Assembly: GCA_009760855.2 (NCBI GenBank)
Contig: WPIO01000185.1
Span: 1-64,000, forward strand
Direction of reading: 5' to 3'
DNA: 64,000 bases
Origin: Cristatella mucedo
Taxonomy: Eukaryota > Bryozoa > Phylactolaemata > Cristatellidae
Of this stretch, positions 25,241 to 35,835 are shown in pieces. Position 1 is the stretch's first letter, and every line of letters begins with the position of its first letter. Made by a program: the position numbers and the translations under genes. Under the pieces are notes generated by a model that had not been told where the DNA came from, did no database searches, and saw only the letters and a list, made by a program, of their open reading frames with translations.

Positions 25241-27440
25241 AGCTGCTGATTGTTGCACCAGCAGTAACACCCTCCTTTATTTCAGATTTCTCCGATCTCA
25301 TTTCGATTATGAGTGCAAGAAATTGATCCTTCCTCGTTATGGGCGATTTCAACGTTCACTTTGATAAATTATCTGACGCGTTCAGCAATGAATTTCGTGC
25401 TTTGACTGACTCATTGTCTCTTGTGGCTCATGTGCATGGCCCTACTCACATCAAGGGTCACATACTCGACCAGATTTTCTCATACAACAGCACTTTGTCA
25501 TCAACAATTATTACCAAATCCTGCTTATCTGACCACATGCAGATCTCGTTCAATCTACAGTGTGTGCCCACCTCTTCCTCTAAAATAACCTGTGAATCGC
25601 GAGACCTCAAGACCCTTGACATCGATGCTGTCCGTGCGAGAATATCTGCTTCACCTCTGCTGCTCAGTCTTCCCTTCGATCTGTCATCATTGGCAGATAG
25701 CTACAACACGACACTAGCTGACACGCTAGACGAGTTTGCACCTCTGACTAAGCCCACTGTGGGCCCTCGCCCAGACGGCCTATGGTTTACCACAGACAGT
25801 AAACTAGCCAGGTCTACTAAGCGCAATCTTGAAAAAGCATACACAGGATCAGGACTGAATGTCCATCGACGGGCATACGAAGGCTACTGTAGGTCGTACC
25901 AGTCGATCCTAGCAAAGGCCAAGTCTAGCTTCTATAAAAACGTAGTCGAATCCCTGATGCACAATCCAAAAATGCTGATGTCGACGATAAATCATCTCCT
26001 CAACCACTCCCAAATGAGCTCCTTACCTGATGATCCTTGTGATGATCTAGCCGATCGCCTCTCTCGATTCTTTGTGCACAAGATAGACAAGATCAGGGAG
26101 TCCATTCCTGCGATGACAACATCCTCCCTAAAATGCTGTTACCCGATTCCTGGCTGCACTGCAATGTCTACATTCAAGCAGGTCACTAGTAATCTGGTCC
26201 TGAAGTTCATATCCCAATCAAAGAAAACAACAAGTCCTCTCGACCGTATTCATACTGTTCTTCTGCATTGATCTGCTGCTGCCATGCATAACTAACATCA
26301 TTAATATGTCATTAGCTTCAGGTCATGTCCCAGCACCTTTCAAAAAACCTGTAGTCAGGCCACTTCTCAAGAAAGCGACTCTAGACCAAGAGTGCTTGAG
26401 CAACTACCGCCCAGTCTCTCTTCTACCATTCCTATCAAAGACACTGGAACGGGTCGTGATGGACCAGCTGAACTCATATTAAAAACTTCAAACCTTGCTA
26501 TTAACTTCCAGTCTGGCTCTAGAGCTAATCACTCCAGAGAGTCAGCATTGCTTAGGGTGTACAACGACCTACTTACGAATTCAGACATAGGTAGAGTGTC
26601 TCTGCTTGTTTTGTTCGATCTTACAACAGATTTTGATACTATCGATCACAAAGTTCTTCTATAGCGCCTCTCATCTTGCCTGGGCATCACTGGCACTGCT
26701 CTGCAATGGTTCAGATCTTATCTCAGTGAGTGACGCCAGAGTATTGACGTGAAAGGACAAGGGTCATCTGAAGTACCTCTGAAAAATAGGGTACCTCAGG
26801 GCTCCGTGCCAGGTCCGGTTCTTTGAATGGTTTATATTCTCCCTCTTGCTGATGTGATTGCCAAGCACAATCTAGGCTTTCACTTCTATGCAGGTGACAC
26901 TCAGTTGTACGTTAGCTTTGATACCCAACCTTCGAGTACCTCAAATTCTTTCAACTCACTTGTTGCATGTATTGATGACATTCACACATGGATGGCAGCA
27001 AACTTTTCAAAACTAAACTATGATAAAACTTACTTACTAGCTAGGGGCAAACCAAGTTTGATTCAGAAATTGGAAAGGCTGACGCTCAAAATTGGCTCTG
27101 CCAGCATATCTCCCGTTGAACCAGCTCAAAATCTAGGTGTCATGTTCCAAAGCGACCTCAAAGACGACCATAACAACTCCACAGCCATGTTGCATCACCA
27201 AACCAATAAAAATATCTTGTAGACCTGTATTATATCAATGTTAGGGGTATTTGAAATGTGAGTTGTCATTCCAGTGGTTAGCTATGCTGCGCATGTTATC
27301 ACTAACACTAAAGGCGTAGTGATGCTGTGCATGTTAACATCATCAATATGGTCATGCTTCGTTTAGAGTATGTATGAAGAGCTTAGAAAGAGATTGAATC
27401 CTCCGAGGGTGCTATGCAACTGTATTATTGTTATTATTCG
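25241..27440 (+). pseudogene. LINE family 1 (CR1/L2-like) ORF2 remnant
   Basis: Encodes the second half of an apurinic-type endonuclease (MGDFNVHFD near 25339; LSDH near 25528) and a reverse transcriptase: the N-Y-R-P-V-S-L-L-P region near 26400, V-L-F-D-L-T-T-D-F-D-T-I-D-H near 26610, V-P-Q-G-S near 26790 and the catalytic box read as Y-A-G-D at about 26890, where YADD is expected. Stops and frameshifts separate the parts. The thumb and C-terminal region is deleted; the 3' tail with (ATT) repeats ends near 27440. It mobilised itself by target-primed reverse transcription; now dead. Confidence 0.88.
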
Positions 27441-27679
27441 TCTGGTAATTTAAATCAGTTGGCATCGACTCGCGCTTTTATATTTCAACGCGTTGTGTGC
27501 AAATAAAGTTCCTGCTGTCACGCCAACGTTACTGAGGTTCACTTCATCAAAAGTAGAGACGATGCAGCTCTAAGGTGGTGCTAGAGCGACTGGTGCGTGT
27601 CAGAACTGGGCAAGGTATTCACAGAGATTTGAGAAAACCCGTAACCGCTAGCGGCTGCGAGGGGGACCCGTTTTGCATC
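27441..27679. other. No gene recognised
   Basis: Host DNA without recognisable features. Confidence 0.4.
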
Positions 27680-27855
27680 CGCATTCCAAGATTGAGCGAG
27701 CGAGCACAAGGCGCCGATATATCATCCGATGACTGTTGCAGCTACGTTTACGGCGTGCAATGGACGTCTCGCTTAATTATTAGCCGCTTATCTCGCGTTG
27801 CCTTTAAGCGAGTGACGGTATCTGCAGCCCTCTCTCTCTCTGTCTCTCTCTCTCC

Positions 27856-27945
<90 letters not shown>

Positions 27946-28318
27946 GTGTGTGAGAGAGATTTGCAATCCACTCGCACGTTTGGGGTTGCGGGAGGACAGC
28001 AGAGCCCTACAGCGGCCAGCGCTACCGCCTTCGGAGCTTCGCCTGCACAGCTCCGCTCCGCTCCGCTCGGCTGACAGGCGTCGATTCGGAAGCAACTTTT
28101 CCTAAGCCCGCACTGCACCGCCGCTCGTTTGAAGTAACCCGCGGGTCACATGGGTCTCTGGCAACTCCAGCCAACGGTCTTTTGCTTTTATCCACTCAGC
28201 TCCTCTGACGTCATGCCGCAGACGCCATTTCTCGCCGCCTCGCTTTCGTGATTGAGAGTGCAAGAGGGTGCGGGCGCCAACGACGCGCATCCAAGAGGGC
28301 AGAAACATAAACTTGCGT
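27680..28318 (+). repeat. Dispersed 0.6-0.75-kb repeat with (CT)n core, copy 1
   Basis: Nearly identical to 44930-45695 on both sides of a long (CT)n tract (27832-27942). Shared right part includes the G/C-rich stretch with TCCGCTCCGCTCGGCTGACA and CTGACGTCATGCCGCAGACG. No transposase or terminal repeat seen. Open frames over (CT)n are artefacts. Confidence 0.85.
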
Positions 28319-28319
28319 C

Positions 28320-28530
28320 AGAATGTCCTCTGACCTGACCACGATTAAAAAGAACTTAAAAACACCTATTTAGGACAGCATTTAGTGGGTCCCTGCGATT
28401 CGTCCTTCGTGTGCTTATGCGTGCTGACACTGTGCATGCTGTCCCTAACCACATTTGCATGCTGACCCAGTGCATGTCACCCCTAGCCATGTTATTCATA
28501 TTGTTCGTTTATTAAGAGGTTCAATTAATT
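28320..28530 (+). mobile_element. LINE family 1, 3' fragment
   Basis: Contains the C-terminal K-x-x-L-K-T coding end and the 3' untranslated region (GTGCTGACACTGTGCATG). It joins directly to the dispersed repeat. Confidence 0.8.
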
Positions 28531-28574
28531 AGCAAAGCGTCAGGATCGCAAAGCTGTAATAATGATAATATTAA

Positions 28575-29480
28575 CAACAGTAATACAGTTGATAAAGTGA
28601 GTTCAGGGCTTTAGGAGCATACGAGCTAAAGGCGCGGTCTTCAAAGGATTGGAGGTTCTTACGAGATATAAGTAAACGACTAGGTCACAAAAAGCGGCGG
28701 TGCGATGCTGAGCCTGGTGGGGGAGTCCATCTGATAGGTAAGCAGGAGCCAAAGAATGAAGAGACCCAAAAGTGAGTGACAAACCCTTGAAGTCGGTGCG
28801 TTGCTTGACTGGCAGCCAGAGCAGGTCGGCGAGAAGTGGTGTGATGTGGCAACTGCGACGCTCACAGCAGACAAGCCTAGCTGCAGAGTTTTGCAACAGC
28901 TGCAAGCGCCTGATGGCACAGGCCGGTAGACCAGCAAGCAGCGAGTTACAGAAGTCAAGACGGGATGTCACAAATGCATGGACCGATTTAGATGTGGTAT
29001 CCCTGTATAAACAAGCCCGAATTTTAGCAATGATATGTAGCTGCAAGTATGCAGACTTGCCTGTGCAGCTGATATGGCCGTCTAATGAAAGGTCACTTTA
29101 AAATGAGGATTACTAGTATTCGGGCAGATTCAACAGGACCCATGCTGGCAGAGCTGATTGTGAGCATTAGGCTTTCCAATTTCTGATCCACATTTGGTTT
29201 AGCCGTAACAAGTAAGTTGGTTTTAGCCTCATTAAATTCCAGAAAGTTTCCTGCCATCCGTGTGTAAATTTCATCCGTACATGCAGCAAGGGTGTTGAGG
29301 GAATTCGACGTGCTGGAGGGCTGGGAGGAATCAAAGCAAAGGTACAAATGAGTCTCTTCTGCATAATAATAATAATAATAATAATAATAATGCACTTGGT
29401 AAAGCGCCCTCAAAGAACTCAGTCTTTTTTATGTGCTTTACATTTGCTGCAAAGGAAACGCGATCGAATGGTGAGTGGTA
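28575..29480 (-). mobile_element. LINE family 1 fragments, reverse
   Basis: 28603-29046 encodes the reverse-transcriptase C-terminal region (LDFCNSLLAGLP, LQLLQNSAARLV). 29093-29365 encodes the catalytic-box neighbourhood, read as Y-A-E-E. A separate 3' end with (ATT)n lies at 29366-29480. Probably two nested copies. Confidence 0.8.
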
Positions 29481-29599
29481 TCATGCTTGATAAACAAAAT
29501 AGAAGTGAAAGCCTAGACTGCTTGGCAATCAAATTGGCAACAGGGCACCACATGCACCATAAAAAGGACAGAACAAAGCACAGAGCCCCGAGTTACTCC

Positions 29600-29820
29600 A
29601 TACTTCAGAGGTTCATCGAATGATTTGTGTCCATTCACATCAAAACTCTGGATTCCTCCACTGAGACAGGACTGGAACCATTACAGTGCAACGCCAGCTC
29701 CGCCTGAGGTGAGATGAGAGGCGCTCAAGAAGGACTTGGTGATCGATAGTATCAAAAGCTGCCTAAAGATCGAAAAAACGAGCAGCTCTACTCTACCCGA
29801 GTTTGTATTTCTAGGTAAGT
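29600..29820 (-). mobile_element. LINE family 1 RT fragment
   Basis: Reverse-strand sequence with the D-x-I-D-H-Q-V-L-L-type segment (29740-29770) and a short stretch downstream. Frame is broken. Confidence 0.6.
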
Positions 29821-30239
29821 CGTTACACACCAGATACAATGCTCACTCTACGGTGTGAACAGATGTAAGACTGAAAACTGTTTGCTCTAATACGTAAGAG
29901 ACGTCGTAGCGATGCCAAGTAACGTTCCGCTGACTTGTAACATATCCTGACGTATGGCAGTATTTGCATGTGTCATTGCCGTCTATCACCATCCATTGCT
30001 CGAGGGAACTGTTTTTTATGCAACGACATAGGGAGCTTCTCGCAGCTCGCAGTTCGTGGTCATATTTTAGCTCACTGCGGCTTCTAGCAGACCATTGTCC
30101 GTGCGTTTCCGTGCATCGATGTCCGATATCGAATTCGCGAACTGTCTTAAAAGCACGCCGTTGCACTTACAACAGAGTGTATGGCGATGTGTATTGCAAA
30201 ATGCAGGGTTGTTGAAAAAACCGACTTCGGAGAATTTCG
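29821..30239. other. No gene recognised
   Basis: Host DNA; no motif in the short open frames. Confidence 0.4.
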
Positions 30240-30480
30240 CACTGGAATACGGTTAGTTCGGGCTTGTTTAGACAATGATACTAAATCTAAATTGATCCGT
30301 GCATTTGTGAATCCCGTCTTGACGTCTGCAGCTCCCTTTTTGCAGGTCTACCGGCCTGTGCACTCAGACGCTTAGCGATGGAGCAGAACTGTGCTGGTAG
30401 GCTTGCTTGCCACGAGCGCCTCAGTTGCCACGTGCTTAGATCAACTTCAATGTAATATTCCTGTCTATGCAGGCCCAACA
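30240..30480 (+). mobile_element. LINE family 1 RT fragment
   Basis: Shares the stretch encoding L-I-x-A-F-V and the following region with 30650 and 53220. Strongly decayed. Confidence 0.65.
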
Positions 30481-30529
30481 TTTTTGTAGTGTAGCGTAGC
30501 TGAAAGTTGGCGGACCAGCCGGTGAGCTG

Positions 30530-31345
30530 ATATTGTCGTCTTGTGATCTTTCATTGAACGACCACATCAGCTCCACAGTCGCATGCCTATACTTACACCT
30601 ACATAGCATTGCTAAAATTCGAGCACGTTTAGACAAGGATACCGCATCTAAATTGGTCTATGCATTTGTGAAATCCCATCTTGATTTCTTCTGTAACTCA
30701 CTGCTTGCTGGACTAATGGTTTGTACAGTCAGACGTTTACAGCTGGTGCAAAACTCTGCAGCTAGGCTTGTCTGTCGTGAGCGTCGCAGTTGCCACAGCA
30801 CACCTCTTCTCGCCGACCTGCACTGGCTCCCAGTCAAGTAATGCATCGACTTTAAGGTTCTGTCACTTACTTTCAAGTCCCTTCATTCTTCGACTCCAGC
30901 TTAATAATTAGATCTACTCCCCACTAGGCTAAATATCGCTTTTCGTCATCTAACTGTTTACCCATACCTCGTACAAATCTCAAATCCTTTCGAGACCGTG
31001 CCTTTAGTTCGCATGCTTCCCTGGAGCCTGGAGCTCGCTCCCGACCTGCAATACATCTCCTGACTTGTCCAAATAAGAAAAAATTAAAATCCCATCTATT
31101 TATCGCAGCATTTATTGAGTACAGAGCGGGATTCGCCCTTTATGTGCTTATGCATGCTAGCGCTGTGGATGCCACTAGCCATACTTGCATGCTGACACTG
31201 TGCATTTCCACTCTAAAACATGTTATTCTTGTTGTTTATTGAGCATGATACCACTAACCATTCGATCTTGCTTCCTTAGCAGCAAATTCAAGTGCCTAGA
31301 AAGAGATTTGGTTCTCTGAGGGCGCTCTATCAAATGTATTATTAT
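30530..31345 (+). mobile_element. LINE family 1, RT C terminus to 3' end
   Basis: From the conserved LDFFCNSLLAGL segment through the tail with GGCGCTCTATCAAATG and ATTATTATT at 31336-31345. Internal stops. Confidence 0.85.
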
Positions 31346-31349
31346 TATT

Positions 31350-32204
31350 GCAGTATTGGCCGGGTCCATAGCAGCCACTTGCAGTTTATTGCATGAGAAT
31401 AATCGGGGTCGATTTTTAGTGACGTTTCAGAGTGCAATATAAAACATAGTAGAGCAACGTAATCATAATTACAGCTTCTACTGTACTCTTTCTGGTCATT
31501 TTTCCGTAGATTGCGAAATGTCACCGAGCAGTTCCAGTCGATTGCAGGGCAGTGTCTGAGAACGCTCACGTGCAAAGAAGGCACCAAGATTTTGTGGCTG
31601 CACTTTGAATTGAGTTTTACATGAGAGGTAAATTGGAGCTTCGCGTTCAAAATTTGACCATGCTTTGCAGAGGAACAGAGTGAATTGCGGTTTCGGTCAG
31701 GCCATTTCATGCAGTCGTCTCATACAGCAAGAGTGTTCGGGCGCACAATGGCTTGTTCTTACGCGTACGTAGCGAAGTCTTTTTATGCAATGAAAACTGG
31801 AGCACGGTCTATTTAGGTTTGGCAGTGGAGTGGAGTGGATTGAGGCAATTCCCTCCTGCACGTTACAATCCATGGCAGCGCTTTGCACGAGAACGCCCAG
31901 GACATTGTGCTGAAATCTTATGAGTACACTTTTCGCAGAGTGTGCAGTTACATGCAATAAAAAAAGAGCTTATCGAATAGGATTTCTTTCGCCATGTTTT
32001 AGAATGCAGTGGATTGCAGGAGTGGCTCTGTCCGGGCTGCATCAGATTGCAGCCCGGACTTCGTGAGAAAGCGCGAGCAGGTTCGCGGCAGTTGGCTACT
32101 TTCACTGACACTTTTATTTGCAGCAACCAGTTTTCAACTGAAATTGAACCCGTCTGCAAAATCCCGTTCGGTTGTCCCAATCGGGTCGTTAATTGCTCAC
32201 ATAC
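31350..32204. other. Unannotated host DNA with one perfect hairpin
   Basis: No repeat family or exon recognised with confidence. A perfect 11-bp stem with a 6-base loop (TCCGGGCTGCA at 32031-32041 pairing with 32048-32058) lies in the middle. Confidence 0.4.
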
Positions 32205-32442
32205 ATTGAAAGTCCTTTCGCGACCAAACCAATGTCCATCGGCATTGACAAAATTAAGCAGGAAGCGACAACGGGCGAAATGCAGGGAAGCTTCTCGGCA
32301 CTGCCGGTTTCTACCGTCTTTTGCGCACTGCGCGTAACGCAAACCACTCCGCCGCTGGGCATTGCGTAATGCACTACATTTGAAGAAAAAATAGAGGTGA
32401 AATTTCCCACCGTCACAGTATATCCGGACGAAGGATATGCTC
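32205..32442 (-). CDS. Putative host exon (phase-1 start)
   Basis: Reverse strand: a long polypyrimidine tract ending in ACAG precedes position 32442. The frame then stays open for about 79 codons to candidate donors GTATGT (32199-32204) or GTGAGC. Starting in phase 1, it matches the phase-1 end of the exon at 33184-33378. The peptide has several Ser/Gly/Val strands, two Cys and a hydrophobic segment (S-C-L-I-L-S-M-P-M). No domain recognised. Could be a further extracellular exon of the CUB gene. Confidence 0.45.
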
Positions 32443-32865
32443 CTGTAAAAAAAAAGGAAACAATGTGGCACCTCTTGTATCAGACGCGGAAATGGATGCT
32501 GGAATATATTCCGCTCGCTTGGCACAATCGATTAGCTCAGGCGTTTTAAAATCTAGATGCGCACTTCTTAATTTCCAATGACATACAAAAATCATAGCAG
32601 GCTTGCTGACCAACTGACGAGCGAAGACCGACACGTCAAAAAGTCGGCGCCCTAAGTGCTTTCGTCAGTCAATTAAACTGCCCATACATTTCTTGTCACT
32701 TTCATAGTGTCGTGGTACATAGGGCAGTATTGAAGGAGTGCTTGTTATTTTTATTTGGCCTCGTTTCGGTCGTGGGCTAGAGTGAGCCACGCCACTGTGA
32801 TGGCAGAGTCTCGGCTCTCCTGATCGAAACAACGTGCGGCTCCGTTGGGCACAGAGTCACCTGGC

Positions 32866-32980
32866 ACGAGCGATGCGCACGAGCGATGCGCACGAGCGAT
32901 GCGCACGAGCGATGCGCACGAGCGATGCGCACGAGCGATGCGCACGAGCGATGCGCACGAGCGATGCACACGAGCGATGC
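32866..32980 (+). repeat. 13-bp tandem repeat (about 9 copies)
   Basis: Unit CACGAGCGATGCG repeated head to tail, the last copies with single changes. Open frames across it (13-residue period) are artefacts. Confidence 0.95.
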
Positions 32981-33001
32981 GCTGTGCTTAAGTAATAAAT
33001 A

Positions 33002-33173
33002 ATAAATCCAGCTGATTAAACAGCCTCTTTTGTATAGCGACAGAAAAGCCTTTACGGCTATCACCACCGCTTGCAGTGGCGATAAATTATCGCCCACAGG
33101 AAGAATCGAACCCACGATCTTGGGACCGAGGTCATGAAAGCAACCGCCTTACCTAGTGTGCCATCACGGCTCA
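33002..33173 (-). mobile_element. tRNA-derived SINE family 1
   Basis: Full-length relative of the copy inside the virus, with (AAT) tail at 32990-33005. Its tRNA-like end stops 5 bases from a splice-donor consensus of the reverse-strand exon at 33184-33378. Confidence 0.88.
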
Positions 33174-33183
33174 CCGTGCTTAC

Positions 33184-33378
33184 CTTCAAAGAGGGCCATT
33201 CCGAATCCGCATATTCGTGCGGGTGGACCGGCCTTGCAGAATCCAGTCCAATATATTGGTGGTGCATCTAGTTCGGGAAACAAATTCCATAGAATCGTAT
33301 AATCAGCTGTAGGTATTTCAGTGGCTGAAATCATATCTAATGGAGTATATTCAAGGATACCACAGCAAATGTACGGAT
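33184..33378 (-). CDS. Host exon of 195 bp, phase 1-1
   Basis: Acceptor TTTTGTAG lies at 33379 onward and donor GAAG/GTAAGC at 33178-33183; both fit consensus. The open frame has 65 codons with phase 1 at both ends: C-C-G-I-L-E-Y-T-P ... ADYTILWNLFPEL ... YWTGFCKAGPPARICGFG. Two Cys pairs suggest an extracellular or membrane domain; family not recognised. Same strand and phase as the CUB exons, so probably the same gene. Confidence 0.55.
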
Positions 33379-33892
33379 CTACAAAAGAGTTGTAATCGTA
33401 AAATTGACAAGCACACACGTGGCCCATAGGTCAGCTATTATATTAACCGATACGCTAAAAAATTAAGATCACATTTAGTGGACATATGGGTACCGAGGTC
33501 ACGCAATCGCGATCAATAAACTTGCACCTTGTCAAGTTTTACGAATTAGGTGGAATTCAAGATGGAAATCTGTTGAAATCAATATCAAAATTGAAACAAT
33601 GGCGATCGCTTACCACTATCTAAACGATTTCCTAATTATCAAACGAGCAAGATGATTCTATTTACTTTTCATTCCTTGTACGCTTGGGGGGTCGGGCGGG
33701 CGGTGGGGTGGGGCTCGGCAACTAATATCCGTGCATGCCACACCTAGTAAGAAATTCTCGGCATTTAAATTTGACACCGCTTGGATGGCAGTATTTCCAG
33801 TACAGCATAGCAACAAGTCCACTGTGATTTATTCTGTACTTACTTTCTATACTATTCAGCAGCTAACATAAACGGCAAACTACGTAAAAACA

Positions 33893-34069
33893 AAGTCCTA
33901 GCTGATTAAACACGAGCCTCTTTTTGTATAGCGCCAGAAGAGCCTTTAGGGGCTATCACCACCGCTTGCAGTGGCGATAAAGAATCGCCCACCGCAGTAA
34001 TCGAACTCACGACCTCGGGACTGAGGTCGTGAAATCAACCGCCTTACCTAGTGTGCCATCAGGGCTCAC
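33893..34069 (-). mobile_element. tRNA-derived SINE family 1
   Basis: Reverse copy with B-box-like sequence near 33998 and the conserved GATTAAACACGAGCCTC end; more diverged than the copy at 33002. Confidence 0.85.
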
Positions 34070-35680
34070 CGAGACCTGAACATCTTTTATTGACACGCGC
34101 TCTTTATCAAGAAATGTAAATTGCTTGCTTTTTTTTTACTTGAAATTTAACAGCGCTTGCCATTTATTCAAAAAGATCGCGTCTCAGTCAGTAGGCTCGA
34201 GTATACCTTCTCTTATTATGAGTGCTCTTTACTGTTTATGCGTTTCTTGGATTAGTAAGCGAAGTCCCATCATCGGAATGATTCATTTTGGCACCGCGGC
34301 CATTTTACGATTCATCGTGATCCCATCTTCATCTGGCCGTCAATTTCATGGTTTCCAGTAGTCTGCTTCACTGGGAGGCTTTAAAGGGAAAAACAATATT
34401 CGGTTGATCCAATAGCCGCACGCGTTGAGAAGCGGCAGAGGAACCGGCCGCCGGCTGCCGCTGTCTACCAGCGGAAAACAGTGGAAAAAAAGAGAATTCC
34501 CCGATGCTGGCACCGCGCCCGTGACGGATTAAAACCGAGAGATCTGAGAGATCAGACCCTGGGGCCCTTCTCCAACAATGCCCAGTCGATGCTCAGTCGA
34601 TAACGAGTGATCGTCTGGAGGAGTCGCCCCTTTACAAGGGCGGAGGTCGTTTGAGGCGCAGGACGCACACCTATTGAAGAAGGGCAAGCACTTCTTATAA
34701 GAAGAAGGTCGTATTGGGCGGCGGTAGCTGAATTTTTCAGAGACGACGCACGCATTGGCGTAGAATGGAGCGCCTCAGGACGCCAATCACAACTCTTAGC
34801 TGAGAACGAGAGGCCGAGACTGACAGGAACAGAGTCGCATTTCGGACGTGCAATCAGTGCCTGCTTCATTGAGGCCATCACTTTCTAGTAGGAAACCATG
34901 AAAAAGAGCAATCATTTCTATAGAACAGCAGATGCAACTGCAAGCGTCGATGTCGAAAATGTGTCTTACGAAGCCTGACACCCATGACCTACCTATTTAC
35001 AAGCGAGACCTTCGGATCGTGCAGGAAAGGAATTTGGTGTTACCTGCATCATAGACACTGCGTGTCCTATCGTAACTATGCTCACATCAATTTTTCTCTG
35101 AACAGCACTCACTTCAATAACTTATAGGCACATTAATTTAAGGAATCAATTAAATAGTTAGGGGCTTCTATTTTCACACTCGAAAAGACTGGTGCTGCAC
35201 GCGTGCCTTTTGATGGTCATTACGTAGCGTTCTTAACTTCTAGGCGGCAGAATCACTCGTATAGGATCTGTCAGTTATGTTAGAGCATTAAAAATATTCT
35301 CTTCAGAAATTACGACCCCAAGTTCAAGGCTGCATAGGCTCTTAGGACGAAAGATCTGAGAAGCTTTATGTAAGTGGGTGGTGGTGAAGGTTCGCTAAAT
35401 AAATATGACGTACACTCCTGGACTTCACTTCCCTAAGGAAACTACTAAATTGCAGAGTATAAGGTGGGTAGTGATAACTTTAACTAATTATTAATTTTAA
35501 TCTCATTTATTTACTTAAATACTTAAAAGTATATATAGGTTTGAATGCTTGTGAGTGAGTATTTCTATACCGGTCACTGACACCAAGCCTACGATGGCTC
35601 TTTGCGACAGTTTCGATGTGCTCATCTGAGATGAATTTCGTGTAAAACGTCTCAGTAAGGATATAATGTACTGACCTAAG
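34070..35680. other. Unannotated host DNA, one weak exon candidate
   Basis: On the reverse strand a TTTCCTACTAG acceptor near 34888 precedes about 29 open codons with three Cys (G-T-D-C ... L-C-S-C), again in phase 1. No convincing donor follows, so it is left unlabelled as an exon. Otherwise nothing recognised. Confidence 0.35.
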
Positions 35681-35791
35681 AACACACACACACACACACA
35701 CCCACGCACGCACGCACGCACACACACACACACAATATATATATATGTGTGTGTTTAATTTTCCTTGCGGCGCTTATATATTGTATATATA

Positions 35792-35835
<44 letters not shown>
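35681..35835. repeat. (CA)n and (TA)n microsatellites
   Basis: (CA)n at 35684-35732, TATATA blocks at 35733-35835. Confidence 0.95.

Noticed and set aside
27820-28100. Long Ser/Leu or Glu/Arg open frames over (CT)n tracts, also at 39402-39662 and 45092-45466
   Set aside because: They only reflect dinucleotide repeats without stops.
32777-33115. Reverse frame with repeated R-I-A-R-A-H-R-S-C-A-S-L-V
   Set aside because: A 13-bp tandem repeat read in three phases, not a protein repeat under selection.
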